A stretch of 64,000 nt of DNA, taken from Voacanga thouarsii. Lineage: Eukaryota > Streptophyta > Magnoliopsida > Gentianales > Apocynaceae. The notes beneath the pieces were generated by a model. That model was given only the letters and a program-made list of their open reading frames with translations, had not been told where the DNA came from and did not search any database. Of the stretch, positions 12,157-23,885 are shown piece after piece; the stretch's first letter is position 1, and each line of letters starts with the position of its first letter. A program made the translations under genes and the position numbers. The stretch is from NCBI GenBank assembly GCA_026120185.1, contig JANUWF010001109.1, positions 4,642,001 to 4,706,000 of the forward strand. The letters run 5' to 3'.

Positions 12157-12716
12157 CTTCTCTAAATCAAATTGAATTAAATTGAATAATAGGGAAACAA
12201 TTTCAGTAATTATAAGAATAATTCTAGGTAAAAATTCAGCATTAACCAGAGTGATTGCAGAATCGCTGTTCAAATTACCTTGAGAATTGAAGGTGAGAAA
12301 GCTTCTTCCTTGCTATTTTCCAGATTGAGAAGAACAATGCAGGTGAATTTTGGCTTGTTCTTCTGATTCCTTTTTATTTGGCTTTAATAATTTTTTATAA
12401 TTTTTATTTTGTTTATGGAGGAACAGAAAATTTTGATCACGATTGGGCTGCTAAGAAATTCAAAGCTTCAGTCATCTGGTTTGATGATTTCCTGTGCTGT
12501 GTTGTGCACATGTGTATTTTTATCGTGAGAAATTGATAGAAATTGTCTTAGGTATGTTGTGATTTGATCGTCTAGGTGAAAATTGGTTTTTTGTTCTTCT
12601 ATATTTTGGTGTGCTCTGCCTCTGGGTTACAAAATGAGATTGCAATAAGCAGGAAGCAAAAAAAAAAAAAAAAAGAGCATGGTCATGCTTCCAAATGATT
12701 CTGTCAAAGGTTATGC

Positions 12717-12766
<50 letters not shown>

Positions 12767-13938
12767 GTTGAAATATTGATCTGCATAATCTTTGGAACAA
12801 TTTTTTGTCAATTAAAGGTCAAAACATATACTTATAATGCCTTCAACTCGTTTGATGTTACTGCTCTAGCTTTATGCATGAGCTTTTTTTGTGGATTAGA
12901 GAGTTTCTTTAATTTTGTTTCCATACTCTTTCTTTGTTTTTCTCCTACTGAGAACTTAATATGAGGCTTTTTTATTAGGCTTAAATATAATTCAAGCATT
13001 GGTTGAAGAGTTGGAATGCATATAGCTGACATTGCAGGCTAAGTTTTAGATTATTCTTAAGGTAAGTTATACCATAAAAAAGAAAAAAAGTAAGGATGTA
13101 TTATGCTTCAATTATGATCGTTAGACTTCTTCAGAATCTTATGGGCCTGTGGCAGTAACTCGAGGGAACTAATTCAATGTTTACAGCAAAGCAAAATCTA
13201 AAGGAGAAACTTTTCTCTTTCATTGAAGTAAAATTTTGTCTGCCCAAGTTTTGCTAGTTGTGGGTTGCTTGAACAGAACTTGATTATGCTATGAGAAAAG
13301 ATTCTTCTAATGAACAACATATTTCTCCCTTCTGGGCATGTAATGTTGTGAACATATCTTTTGAATCTTCTCCTTTTCTGTGAAGCATTTTCTTGTGTTC
13401 TATTATCATATTAAGTTGTGGAAGTCTTTTCTATAGATGTTGATAATCTAAGTGCCTAAATCTGGTAACAAGTATAACTGAGAGTTATATATACCAAATT
13501 TATGTTGCATTATACTGTTATGATTTTGGAGATCTTCAAGTGAAATGAAAAGAGAAAAAAAAAAGGATAAAATACCATGGCTATTCAGCTTTTGTGTAAC
13601 CCGAGAATAATCAAACACTTACATTTGCATTATACAACTCTTTTATAAAATCAGACATTCAAATAAAGCCTAGCGGTCATTAAATGGGCAGGAAGGTGTG
13701 AAGGTGCCACTAAGTACTCGAATACAGTTTTCAAATACAAAAAAAGTTAGCAGCATTCTCTCCACGTGTCGCTAATACAGAAACTCAGCTCTCCTCTTCT
13801 CCCTTTGTCAGCTAAATAGAAGTAATCTATCTGCAAGAGGTCTTCTCTTCTTGACATAAAGCTTTTCAGTTGTTTTCTGTTTAAATCGCTCTTCAGTTTT
13901 GGACTAGATGCAAAGTTGTATTGTTCAATTATTAGGGT
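12157..13938 (+). other. Upstream and probable 5' UTR/intron region of MED15 copy A
   Basis: No protein recognised. The part from about 12688 to 13938 is repeated at about 22290-23337 before copy C, so it belongs to the duplicated gene unit. A plausible 5' UTR exon ends at 12344 (AACAATGCAG|GTGAATTT). A plausible acceptor TTATTAG ends at 13935, four bases before the start codon. A leader intron is therefore likely but unproven. Confidence 0.4.
12721..12764. repeat. (CT)22 microsatellite
   Basis: Uninterrupted CT dinucleotide tract in the presumed leader intron of copy A. The matching site before copy C (about 22325) has only a short CT/T tract, so the expansion is specific to A. ORFs crossing it are spurious. 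Confidence 0.95.
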
Positions 13939-14659
13939 ATGGATAACAACAGTTGGAGAGCAGCTCAGGGACAGATGACTCAGGGTCAAGGGGGTGGTGG
14001 TGAAGCCTCAGCTATGCCCAATGCTGCCAATGTGGTGGCCACCACCGCTATGGACAATGAGGATTGGAGGACTCAGCTTCAAGCCAATTCTCGTCAGAGG
14101 ATCGTGAACAAGATTTAATTTTTCTTCCTCTATCAATTACACAAGATTCCCCTTTTCTAAATAACTATTTGACGTGCAGAACCTTGGCATATGTACAATG
14201 TTTTAATAATAAAAGAAAATTGTGAATGTGCAATTCATATTTATCTGATTGCAATATTTGAAGTCTCTTAGTGCCAAAGGATGGGAAATTATTTCCATTT
14301 CTTCGTTACCATGAAATGGTGCCTGATAGCTGATAATAATCATATTGTTGTTGCTATTATTGTTGCTATTTAATGTTACTTAAACTGATTAGATTATGAC
14401 ACAGGATAAAGAGTTTCAACAATGAGGAAAAGGGACCCCAAATTGGTTGTCAAATGTGTCATATTGTGAATCTTTTCCTTGGAGAATGTAGAATTGATCC
14501 GGCTAATTCATGGTGAATGAAGAGGTGAAGAGCTTAGCAAGATAGATCTTTTGATGGACGTATTTGCTCCATAATAGACACTGGATTTAATGTGGCAATG
14601 TAAGGGCATGGTGGTACAAAGCATTCTTAAGTGTTTTCCTCTGGAGTTGTTAGGTAGAT

Positions 14660-14931
14660 GACCTTTGGTTGCTTTAGTTAGTAAGATTCAGGAAAGGATG
14701 GAAACCATTAGGGAAGTGAGAAGGGGAATATATGAACTCCATGGTGGGATATACAATAGCAGTACTAATTGTGAGAGGCTTGAGGTTATAATGGTCGATC
14801 AGTTACTGTACATTGAAGAGTTGGGTAAAGTTTTGATGGAAAGGAAAAGGATTTCACCGGATGAAATTCCTGTCTTTTGCATTTCTTGGCTTAAAATTCT
14901 GTCTTTGACAGAAATGATGCAAATATTGTGA
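14660..14931 (+). other. Intronic open stretch of unknown nature, also in copy B
   Basis: A frame without stops of about 85 codons lies in intron 1 of copy A (ALVSKIQERMETIREVRRG...). Its counterpart at 17850-18050 in copy B is also open for about 65 codons. It has no ATG at its start and many of the A/B differences change the residue. I recognise no domain. It may be a relic of a captured sequence or chance. Confidence 0.25.
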
Positions 14932-15592
14932 TCCTTTGCCATTTTCTAGATTTTCTGGCATATGAATTATGTGTTCATGGTTGAGGTTATATGGCTTCAG
15001 CTCTTAGCCTCATTTGAATTAAATCTTATCCTGGTTGACGTGATATGGCTAGAAGGTTATGGATGCCTTTGTTTTCTGTAACCTCTCCCCTTCTGGCCAT
15101 TGCTTGCCAGTCAACTGTTGGCCATCGCATCCTTCAAGCTGCTAGTTACCCTTCTAGCCTCTCTGCTTCAAACCCTTCCTTGACTCTTCTTATTCCTTTC
15201 TTCTTTGAATCCCCCCCCCACTTTTTTTTAATGTTAAATGGATGAGATTGGATTATGGTGGTTGATGAGATCCTTTTTCCGTAGCATCTCTCCAAGTGCA
15301 TTTTATGGACTAGGAAATAGTTTGTAAAATAGGGTTTTCAGTATGCTTCCTATGAAGAGAAGATCAAGAAACAATCCAAACGGATCTGAATTTCCCTTTT
15401 AGTATCATCTGTAATACTGGTTCTCCTCTCTTTTTGTTCTTTTTCCTCACTAGCAAATCCTTTCTCCTATAAGTTGATTTTTCTTTTTCCTGGTTGACAC
15501 TTGTACCCTTTTGAGTCCTAAACCAGATTTTGACTATGTATTGTTGTCTGCAATTAGGTAACTGGCATACCATCTTGATTTTTGTTGATGTA

Positions 15593-15877
15593 CACAACAA
15601 CAACAACAACAACTAAGCCTTAATCCCAAGTAACTTGGGGTCGGCTACATGAACCAACGTCAGGCAACCTGCTACATGAATCCGCTCTCGCCACTTCCTT
15701 TTATCGAACGTCATACTCTCATCCAAATCTAACAAAAATATATCTCGGCCTGTGAGCTCCGTGGACTTTGTCTGCGGTGATCATTGCCGGTCTCAAGTCT
15801 GGATAAAGGAGGAGAGTTGCGGTAAGGCTTGTGATGGCCAGCGTAAAATATAGTCACATCCATGACATGAACCAATC
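15593..15877 (-). mobile_element. RTE-type LINE 3' fragment in intron 1 of copy A
   Basis: 285 bp flanked by a perfect 16-bp target duplication, GATTTTTGTTGATGTA, at 15577-15592 and 15878-15893. On the minus strand it ends GGGATTAAGGCTTAGTTGTTG..., the (TTG)n tail typical of plant RTE LINEs and their dependent SINEs. A minus-strand frame near the end reads KRKWRERIHVAG, like the RTE C-terminus. Copy B at about 19485 has the uninterrupted site, so the insertion came after the A/B duplication. Confidence 0.85.
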
Positions 15878-16390
15878 GATTTTTGTTGATGTATTTGCTG
15901 GTATTTTTTTAAGTTCTATTTTAGTGTTTCACATCTACTTTTCGATTTAAAAAAAAATAGTACTTCTTGTATGTAGAATGGACACTTTAAAGAGGCATCT
16001 TCCTTTCTCTAGACAAGAGGGATTGCAAGAACTTAATAAAATTGCTGTAAGACTTGAGGAAAAGATTTATACTGCTGCAACAAGCCAGGTATCTTCTATC
16101 GTGTTCTGCAACATGTTTTGGTCCAAATTAAAGAAGGATGTTCTGATTGAAACTTGTGTACAAGGATTTGTATTTTTGTTGATACTCTAAACTATTTTAC
16201 CTTTCATTCAATTGTCATAACCCAGTGGGTTACGAGTGATTTGATTCTATTTTTCATCTTCTTTCACATCTTTTATTTAAATTGCAGTCAGATTATCTGA
16301 GAAAGATATCTTTGAAGATGCTTACCATGGAGACAAATTCGTAAAATCCCATGGCTGATTCGAATACTAGTAAAAATCCTCCTGATCCAG

Positions 16391-17187
16391 GTATGAAGGT
16401 GGAAAAATCAATTTGCTTTCATTGGAAATAATGATTTTCTCGAATTTCCTGGCAGGGCTTGATAGAGTATCTAAGCTTAAATCCTCATGATTTAACAGTT
16501 CTATGTTTACTTATATTGGTTTCCTTAGTTCCTTCAAGCAATTTACCTTTGCAGGGTTGTTTAGACAAGAGTTATAACCACACGTTTGCGACTTAAATTG
16601 CAAATTTATTTCAAGGGGGGGAAAAGAAAATTCACATTGGACAGGATTGACACAAGAAAACCAGTTTCCAAATTTGAACGCCTCTCTTGCTTGTGGCCAG
16701 CAACCACATTCTCTTTTCCTTCCTTTTTCTTCTTTCCCTTAACCGTAGTAGCAGCTCATCACAGTCACCGGCCTCCACCACTCACCCTTTCTTCATTAGC
16801 TTCCTCCCTCCTTTATCTCCTCTCTCCTCCCCCGCCTCCCACAGCTGAAGCCTACCCTTCCATTTTTCTTCCTGTGCTTTCCCTTTCTCTTTTCCCTTTC
16901 TTGTTGCCAACGTCTGGCATCCTCTCCCTTTCAATAGCTGCCGGCCACTTCCATTCAGTTTTTCATGTGGATTTAAAAAAAAAAACTGTATTTAGAATTT
17001 GATTATCCATTTGCTAATGCAACTTGTCTTCCAGTACTTGAATATGAGTTCTTAAACGAGTTGAACCTTTTGGTCTTTTAGTTGAAATTAGTTGAAATTT
17101 TGTGTGCCAATAATTAATCAATAGAATCAGTAGGGTTTCTGTAATTAATTTGTTTCAGTTTTTATATCTTCATGCATATTGGAATCG
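16391..17187 (+). other. Intron 3 remnant of copy A up to the A/B junction
   Basis: Matches 20000-20750 in copy B, including a pyrimidine-rich stretch (16690-16960) that yields spurious Pro/Ser-rich ORFs in all three copies. It is cut at about 17187, where exon 1 of copy B begins without its own upstream region. Confidence 0.7.
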
Positions 17188-20100
17188 ATGCCCCGTGCTG
17201 GTGAAGCCTCGGCTATGCCCAATGCTGCCAATGTGGTGGCCGCCACTGCTATGGAAAATGTTGATTGGAGGATTGATCTTCAAGCCGATTCTCGTCAGAG
17301 GATCGTGAACAAGATGTAATTTTTTCTTCCTCAATCAATTACACAAGATTCCTCTTTTCTGAATATCTATTTGACATGTAGAACTTTGGCATATATACAG
17401 TGTTTTAATAATAAAATAAAATTGTGAATGTGCAAATTCATGTTTATCTCATTGCTATATTTGAAGTCTCTCAGTGCCAGATTACGGCAAATCATTTCCA
17501 TTTCTTCATTACCATGAAATGATCAGCTGATAATAGTTGTATTGTTGTTGCTATCTAATGTCACTTAAACTAATCACATTATGACAGAGGATAAAGAGTT
17601 TCAACAATTATGAAAAGGGACCCCAGATTGTTTGTCAAATGTGTCATATTGTGGGTCTTTGCCTTGGAGAAGGTAGAATTGATCTGGCTAATTCATGGTG
17701 AATGGAGAGGTGAAGAGCTTAGCAAGATGGGTCTTTTGATGGACGTAGTTGCTTCACTGTAGACACTGTTTTTAATTTGGCAATGTAAGGGCATGGTGGT
17801 ACAAAGCATTCTTAAGGGTTTTCCTCTGAAGTTGTCAGGTAGATGACCATTGGTTGCTTTGGTCAGTAAGATTCAGAAAAGGATGGAAATCATTGGGGAA
17901 GTGAGAAGGCGAATATATGAACTCCATGATGGGATATACAGCAGCAGCACTGATTGTGAGAGGCTTGAGGTTATAATGGTGGATCAGTTTCAGTACATGG
18001 AAGAGTTGGGTAAAGTGTTGAAGGGAAGGAAATGGATTTTCTCCAGATGAAATTCTGTCTTTTGCATTTCCTGGCCTAAAATTCTCTCTTTGACAGAAAT
18101 GATCCAAATATTGTGATCCTTTGCCATTTTCTAGATTTTCTGGCTTATGGATTATGTATTCATGGTTGAGTTTATATGGCTTCAGCTCTTAGCCTCATTT
18201 GAAGTAAACCTTATCTCTTCCTGGGGTTCTAGTGTTACCTTTTCCTCCAGAAATATAACACCATGTAACTTCTTTGCTAGTGGAACATCCAATTATTGTC
18301 ATGTACTGGTGATCCAGCCTACAGGCTTAGTGATTATATGCTTGTGTTAAGTAGGTTGAATCGTTGCATTTCATTAGATTACTTTTTAGGATTCTTTTGA
18401 TTCCATAGGTTCTGTTTAGTTGGTTTATGATTTCATTAAAAATCCTGAGAAGGTATGTGGCAGTGAAATAAAATTATCTATTAATTGATGATGATATTTT
18501 ATAAAGCTATAAGTTGCAATTTTTGAAGATGACATTAGAGAAAATAGACTAAAATTGTTTTGAAATAGCCAAGAAGACCACCATTGGTTGAGGAGTTATA
18601 GCATGTGGCAAAAGTCAGGATGTTGTAATACCATAAATTAAATTTGACTGAGAAGGAAGTTCGTATCATATGGAGCTGAAAGAAACAAACGGACTCATAT
18701 AGCTTGATCATTTATTAGTGATGTAGTGGAAGAGAGGTTTGTGTTTGGGTCTACTCGCATGCATGTTAATATTTTTTCATTTCCTGGTCGTGACTAAGAC
18801 TACAGTGTTTTGTTTTGTTGTTAGGTTAGGATGTTATTTAGCTCTTTAATATTTACCTTCTGCATATCAGAATATAACAAAATCTTCACTCGTCTTATTC
18901 CTTAATGGTTTCCAGGAAGAGGGATTTGACAACTACTCTCATTATCCCTTACTAGGAAGTATTCTAATTTAAAAGGTTGCCTAATTTGGGCTTTAAATAG
19001 TGCAACCCTTGTGCTTTTGGATCAATTCAGTATTTCAAAGTATAGAGGTTTCTAATGACTCTGGAGAATTGATGTTCCCAATACACACCTGAAGAAAAGC
19101 TTATGTTGCAGTTTTTTTATTTATGTTAGATACATGTATCTACAGTTTAAGATCTAATTCTGGGCCAAAGTACCTTTGTGCAAAGAAAGGAGTGTTCTTC
19201 TTTTAAAGCCTAAAACTTAAAAACACACATCAGGTAGGACATATTTTCCCTTATTTTGTTCTCACTTTATTCTCCTTCTCTCCTTCCCACTGATATCATT
19301 TCCTAGCCCTTCCCAAATCTCCTCTCTCCCTTTCCTCTGCTGTCTGTAACCTCTTCCCTTCTGCCCATTGCCTACCAATCAACTGTTGGACATCACATCC
19401 TTCAAGCTGCTAGTTTACCCTTCTAAGTCCTAAACCAGATTTTAATTGTTGTCTGCAATTAGGCAACTAGCATAACATCTTTATTTGTGTTGATGTACTT
19501 TTTGGTATTTTTTTGTTTTTTTCTATTTTAGTGTTTCAAATCTACTTGTTGATTGAAAAAAATTGTATTTCTTATATGTAGACTGGACACTTTAAAGAGG
19601 TACCTTCCTTTCTCTGGACAAGAAGGATTGCAAGAACTTAATAAAACTGCTGTAAGACTTGAGGAAAAGATTTATAGTGCTGCAACAAGCCAGGTATCTT
19701 CCATCTTGTTCTGCAACATGTTTTGATCCAAATTATAGGAGGATGTTCTGATTTAATCTTGTATACAAGGATTTGTATTTTTGGTGATACTATAAACTAT
19801 TTTACCTTTTATTCAATTGTCGTAAACCATTGGGTTACTTGTGATTTGATTCTAATTGATTTCATCTTCTTCTACATTTTTTATTTAAATTGCAGTCAGA
19901 TTATCTGATAAAGATATCTCTGAAGATGCTTACCATGGAGATGAAGTTGCAAAATCCCATGGCTAATTCGAATACTAGTAAAAATCTTCCCGATCCCGGT
20001 ACGAAGATGGAAAAATCAGTTTGCTTTCAAGGGAAATAATGATTGCTTGACAGGGTATCTAAACTTAGTCTACGTCAGTGGCCATAAATCATGATTTAAC

Positions 20101-21828
20101 AAATTTATATTTACTTATATTGGTTTCCTTAGTTACTTCAAGCAATTTACATTTTCAGGGTTGTTTAGATACGAATTATAACCACACATTTATTATTTAA
20201 ATTACAAATTGATTTCATTGGACAGGATTGACATGAGAAAACCAGTTTCCAAATTTAAATGCCTCTCTTGCTTATGCTCAAAAACAGCGCACTTTTCTCC
20301 TTCCCTCTTCTTCTTTCCCTTAACTGTAGGGGCAGCTCATCACAGTCACTGGCCTCTACCACTCATGCTTTCTTCCTTAGCTTCCTCCCTCATTTATCTC
20401 ATCTCTCCTCCCCCACCTACCACACCTGAAGCATACCCTTCCATTATGCTGCCTGTGCTCTCCCTTTCTCTTCTCCCTTCCCCATTGTCAACACATCTGG
20501 CACCCTCTCCCTTCCGATAGCTGCTGGCAGCTTTCATTCATTTTTTCATGTGGATTTTTTTGAAAAAATGTTTTTTGAATTTGATTATCCCTTTGGTGGT
20601 GCAACTTGGTCTTCTAGTACTTGAATATGAGTTCTTAAACGAAGTGAACTTTTTGGCCTTTTAGTTGAAATTTTGTGTTCCAATAATGAATCAATAGAAT
20701 CAATAAGGTTTTTGTAATTAATTTGTTTCAGTTTTTATAACTTCATGCATATTGGATACTGCTCAAAAAGTTATCTTTGTTATGCACTAGTTGTTTGTTA
20801 TGCACTAGTTGATCTAGGACACTGACTTCTAGCCTGTTCGGTGTATACTTTCTTATCAAATCATAGAAATGCTTCAATACCGGTAATGCTACTCCTATTT
20901 ATAAGCTTGAGTTACTCTTTAATGGTGATTATCATTTGCATATGTAACCATTCTTCAAAATTGTGGTCTGGCATCTTTAGATTCCACAGCTCAAACGGGG
21001 AATGCAAGTGGCGGAGATTGGCAGGAAGAGGTTTATCAAAAGGTATTGTATCATTTTGTTTCTACTGTCCATGAAGAGGGATGAGGGAATACACTATGTA
21101 TAAACCGTGAAAGCCCCAAGCCTGATCTTGTTATGCTTTTGGCATTCTGGATACTGAAGCAATTTGACTTGCAGATTAAATCCATGAAGGAGATGTATTT
21201 CGATGAATTAACTGAAATGTATGAGAAAATTGCCACGAAACTGCAGCAGGTAATGATTCACATAAATTTGGATTTTCTAACCTTACAACACTCCTGAAAG
21301 TGCACCTAACACATGGTGCTATTGATATTCTTTTCAAGCAGTTGGTTCTTATATGATGCTACTTGCAGCAACCTAAAATAATAATGAAAAATAAGAGTTA
21401 GAGTTATGAGTTACTTAAGGAAACTGATTGTCCACATAAGACTTGGTGCTAGTATATGTTTACCATATCAGTGTAGTTCATGGGGCATATTTCAAGTAAA
21501 GGTTAAAAAGCAGAGAAAATAAACCAGAAGTTTAAAAAAGAGAGTTCCAAGTTATTTTTTATTTTTCGCCTTCTTTCTCTCCTTTTGTTCCTAGTTCTTT
21601 TTACTAGTTTATTTTGGTTCTCAGAATGAGACTCTTCCTCAACAAGCTAAGAATGACCAACTTGAAAAGCTCAAGTTGTTTAAGCTTATGTTGGAGCATT
21701 TTGTACAATTCTTGCAACTGAACAAGAATGATATTCAAGTTGCCCACAGGGAGAAGTTGGGCTCTATTGAGAAGCAGATTATTAGCATTTTTAATTCAAA
21801 TAGGCATCGTAAGCCAACTCCTATGTGA
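17188..21828 (+). CDS. Short MED15-like protein, copy B, six exons, 227 residues
   Basis: Exons are 17188-17315, 19582-19693, 19896-19998, 20981-21042, 21175-21249 and 21625-21828. All introns are GT-AG and phases match, giving 684 nt with stop TGA at 21826-21828. Residues 1-43 hold DWRIDLQADSRQRIVNK. Residues about 22-100 form a KIX domain as in plant MED15 (LDTLKRYLPFSGQEG, then DYLIKISLKMLTMEM). Exon 4 gives DWQEEVYQK, and exons 5-6 give the conserved helical stretch KSMKEMYFDELTEMYEK to QIISIFNSNRHRKP. MED15 is the Mediator tail subunit that contacts activators in the nucleus. Plant MED15a is over 1,000 residues with a long Gln-rich middle; here that part is missing. The start is the first in-frame ATG, created next to a duplication junction. 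The C-terminus also ends at a breakpoint. The promoter is not evident. The frame is intact, but expression is unproven and it could be a recent pseudogene. Confidence 0.7.
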
Positions 21829-23337
21829 TCCAAGTAAATTGTGATTTCCCTTCAGAAGCAAAGGGCTTTTAACCATTGAAGATGAATGACTCCAAGAACT
21901 ATGTACCTACATAATATGCCTATTTATTTGAGAAATAGCCTTTCCCTATGTAATTTCAAACTAACCATGTGGATTTGAAACTTAAAAGATTACTTCTATA
22001 TCTCCTTGGAGTAAGACAGGACTTAGTAAATTTAAGTTCCAAGTAACTTTTATCTCTCTAGATCAAATTGCAGGCTCAAAGATTTGATAAGAAAATAAGA
22101 GTTTTTCAGAGGACTTTGAAATTACAAGGGATTTATATATATAGTTATCCTTCCAAACATGAATAAATTGTCTATATTCTTGATCTTTATCTTTTCACTG
22201 GTAAACCTTTTTGTTCAACTATATTTAGAAATCAAAAGGTTTTTAACCATTGAAGAGCAACGCTCCATGACCCTTAGTACTTACATAATATGCTTCCAAA
22301 TGATTCTCTCACAGGTTATGCAATTTTCTCCTCTTTTTTTTTTTTTTGTTTAAAATGTTGATCTGCAATAAAGGCGTAATCTTCGGAATAATTTTTTGTC
22401 AATCAAAAGTCAAAACATATAGTTATAATGCCTACTACTCTTTTGTTATTACAACTTTTGCTTTAACCATGAGCTTTTTTTTTTTTTTTTTTTGGATTAG
22501 AGATTTTCTTTAATTTTGTTTCCACATTCTTTCTATGTTTTTCTCCTACTGAGAACTTAATGTGAGGCTTTTGATTAGGTTTAAATATAATTTAAGCAGT
22601 GGTTGATGAGTTCAAATGCACATAAATGACTTTACCGGCTAAGTTTTAAATTATTCTTAAGGTAATTTATACCATAAAAAAGAGGAAAAAAAGTAATGAC
22701 GTATTATGCTCGAATTATGATGGTTAGACTTCGTCAGAATCTTGTGGGTTTGTGGTAGAAAAGTGATAAAACTCGAGGGAACTAATTCAAATGTTTACAG
22801 CAAAGCAAAGTCTAAAATAGAAACTTTTCTGTCATTGAAGTAAAATTTTGTCAGCCAAAGTCTTTTCTATAGATGTTCAAAATCTAAGCCCCTGAATTAG
22901 GTAACAAGTATAAATGAGAGTTATATATACCAAAGTTTTATGTTGCAATATACTCTTATGATTTTGGAGCTCTTCAAATGAAATGACGGGGAAAAAAAAG
23001 ATAAAGTACCTAGCCTATTCAGTTTCTGTGTAACCTGACAATAATCAAATGCTCTTTCGTTTGCATTATACAACTCTGTTATAAAGTCAGACATTCAAAT
23101 AAACTTAATGGTCATTAAATAGGTGCGAAGGTGTGAAGGTGCCATTAAGGACTTAAATGCCGAAAACATTAGCAACGTTATGTCCATGTTCGCTAATACG
23201 GAAACTCATCTCTCCTCATCTCCCATTGTCAGATAAATAGTAGTAATCTATCTGCAGGAGGTCTTTTCTTCTTGATAAAAACCTTTTAGTTGTTTCTTTT
23301 TGAATTATTCCTGTTTTGGATTAGATACAATTAGGGA
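21829..23337 (+). other. B/C junction and duplicated upstream region of copy C
   Basis: Two related segments around AACCATTGAAGA (about 21870-21920 and 22245-22290) mark a local duplication at the junction. From about 22290 the sequence follows 12688-13938. No gene recognised. The ORF at 22159-22353 is not supported. Confidence 0.55.
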
Positions 23338-23607
23338 ATGGATAACAATAGTTGGATAGCAGGTCAAGGACAGATGGCCGAGGGTTAAGGGTGGTGGTGA
23401 AGCCTTGGCTATGCCCAATACTGCCAATGTGTGGCCGCCACTGCCATGGATAATGTTGATTGAAGGACTCAACTTCTAGACGATTCTCGACATGATCATC
23501 ATCAAGATGCAATTTTTTCTTCCACTATCAATTACACAGGATTCCTCCTTTCTGAATATCTATTTGACATGGAGAACTTTGGCATATGTATAGTGTTTTA
23601 ATAATAA

Positions 23608-23885
23608 ACAAAACTAAGTCTTAGTCCGAAGAAATTTTGATTGGCTACATGAACTAATATAAGATTATATATGATCATTTACATGAATCCTCGCCCTTCA
23701 CTTTTTTTTATCTATCGTTAAGCTTTCATCCAAATCTAATAGAGATATATCTCTTCTAATCCATTTCCATCCATATCGTCGTAAGTCTGTCTCTACCTCT
23801 GTCTAACATATCCTACTTCCATATTTAATTCTCCTAATAGAGCATCCATCGGTCTTCTCTAGGTATGTCCAAACCAACGCAAGCG
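23608..23885 (-). mobile_element. RTE-type LINE 3' fragment in intron 1 of copy C
   Basis: Flanked by an imperfect duplication of about 20 bp (GTATAGTGTTTTAATAATAAA and GTATAATATTTTAACAATAAA). Copies A and B have a single version of this site. A minus-strand frame reads RWFGHT-stop-RRPMDALLGEL, the conserved end of RTE reverse transcriptases. It is more diverged and so probably older than the RTE insert in copy A. Confidence 0.78.

Larger units (their letters stand above)
13939..16390 (+). pseudogene. MED15-like copy A: KIX exons, inactivated
   Basis: Three exons similar to the N-terminus of plant Mediator subunit 15, whose KIX domain binds activators. Exon 1 (13939-14114) starts MDNNSWR and ends DWRTQLQANSRQRIVNK. 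Exon 2 is 15977-16088 (MDTLKRHLPFSRQEGLQ...). Exon 3 is 16288-16390 (SDYLRKISLKMLTMET). Exon lengths 176, 112 and 103 give matching phases. Two lesions are visible. The exon 1 donor is TT where copy B has GT, which puts a TAA at once in the read-through. Exon 3 carries TAA at 16342-16344 where B has CAA. Exons 4-6 are absent because the copy runs into the A/B junction at about 17187. KIX residues are otherwise better kept than in B. A truncated KIX peptide cannot be excluded. Confidence 0.8.

Noticed and set aside
12520..12964. ORFs crossing the CT tract (Arg-Glu and Ser-Leu repeats)
   Set aside because: Translation of a dinucleotide repeat in an intron.
16586..17002. 138-codon Ser/Pro-rich ORF, with similar ORFs at 20209-20520 and 24154-24395
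   Set aside because: It is a pyrimidine-rich piece of MED15 intron 3 repeated with the gene. It has no domain, and the frames differ between copies.
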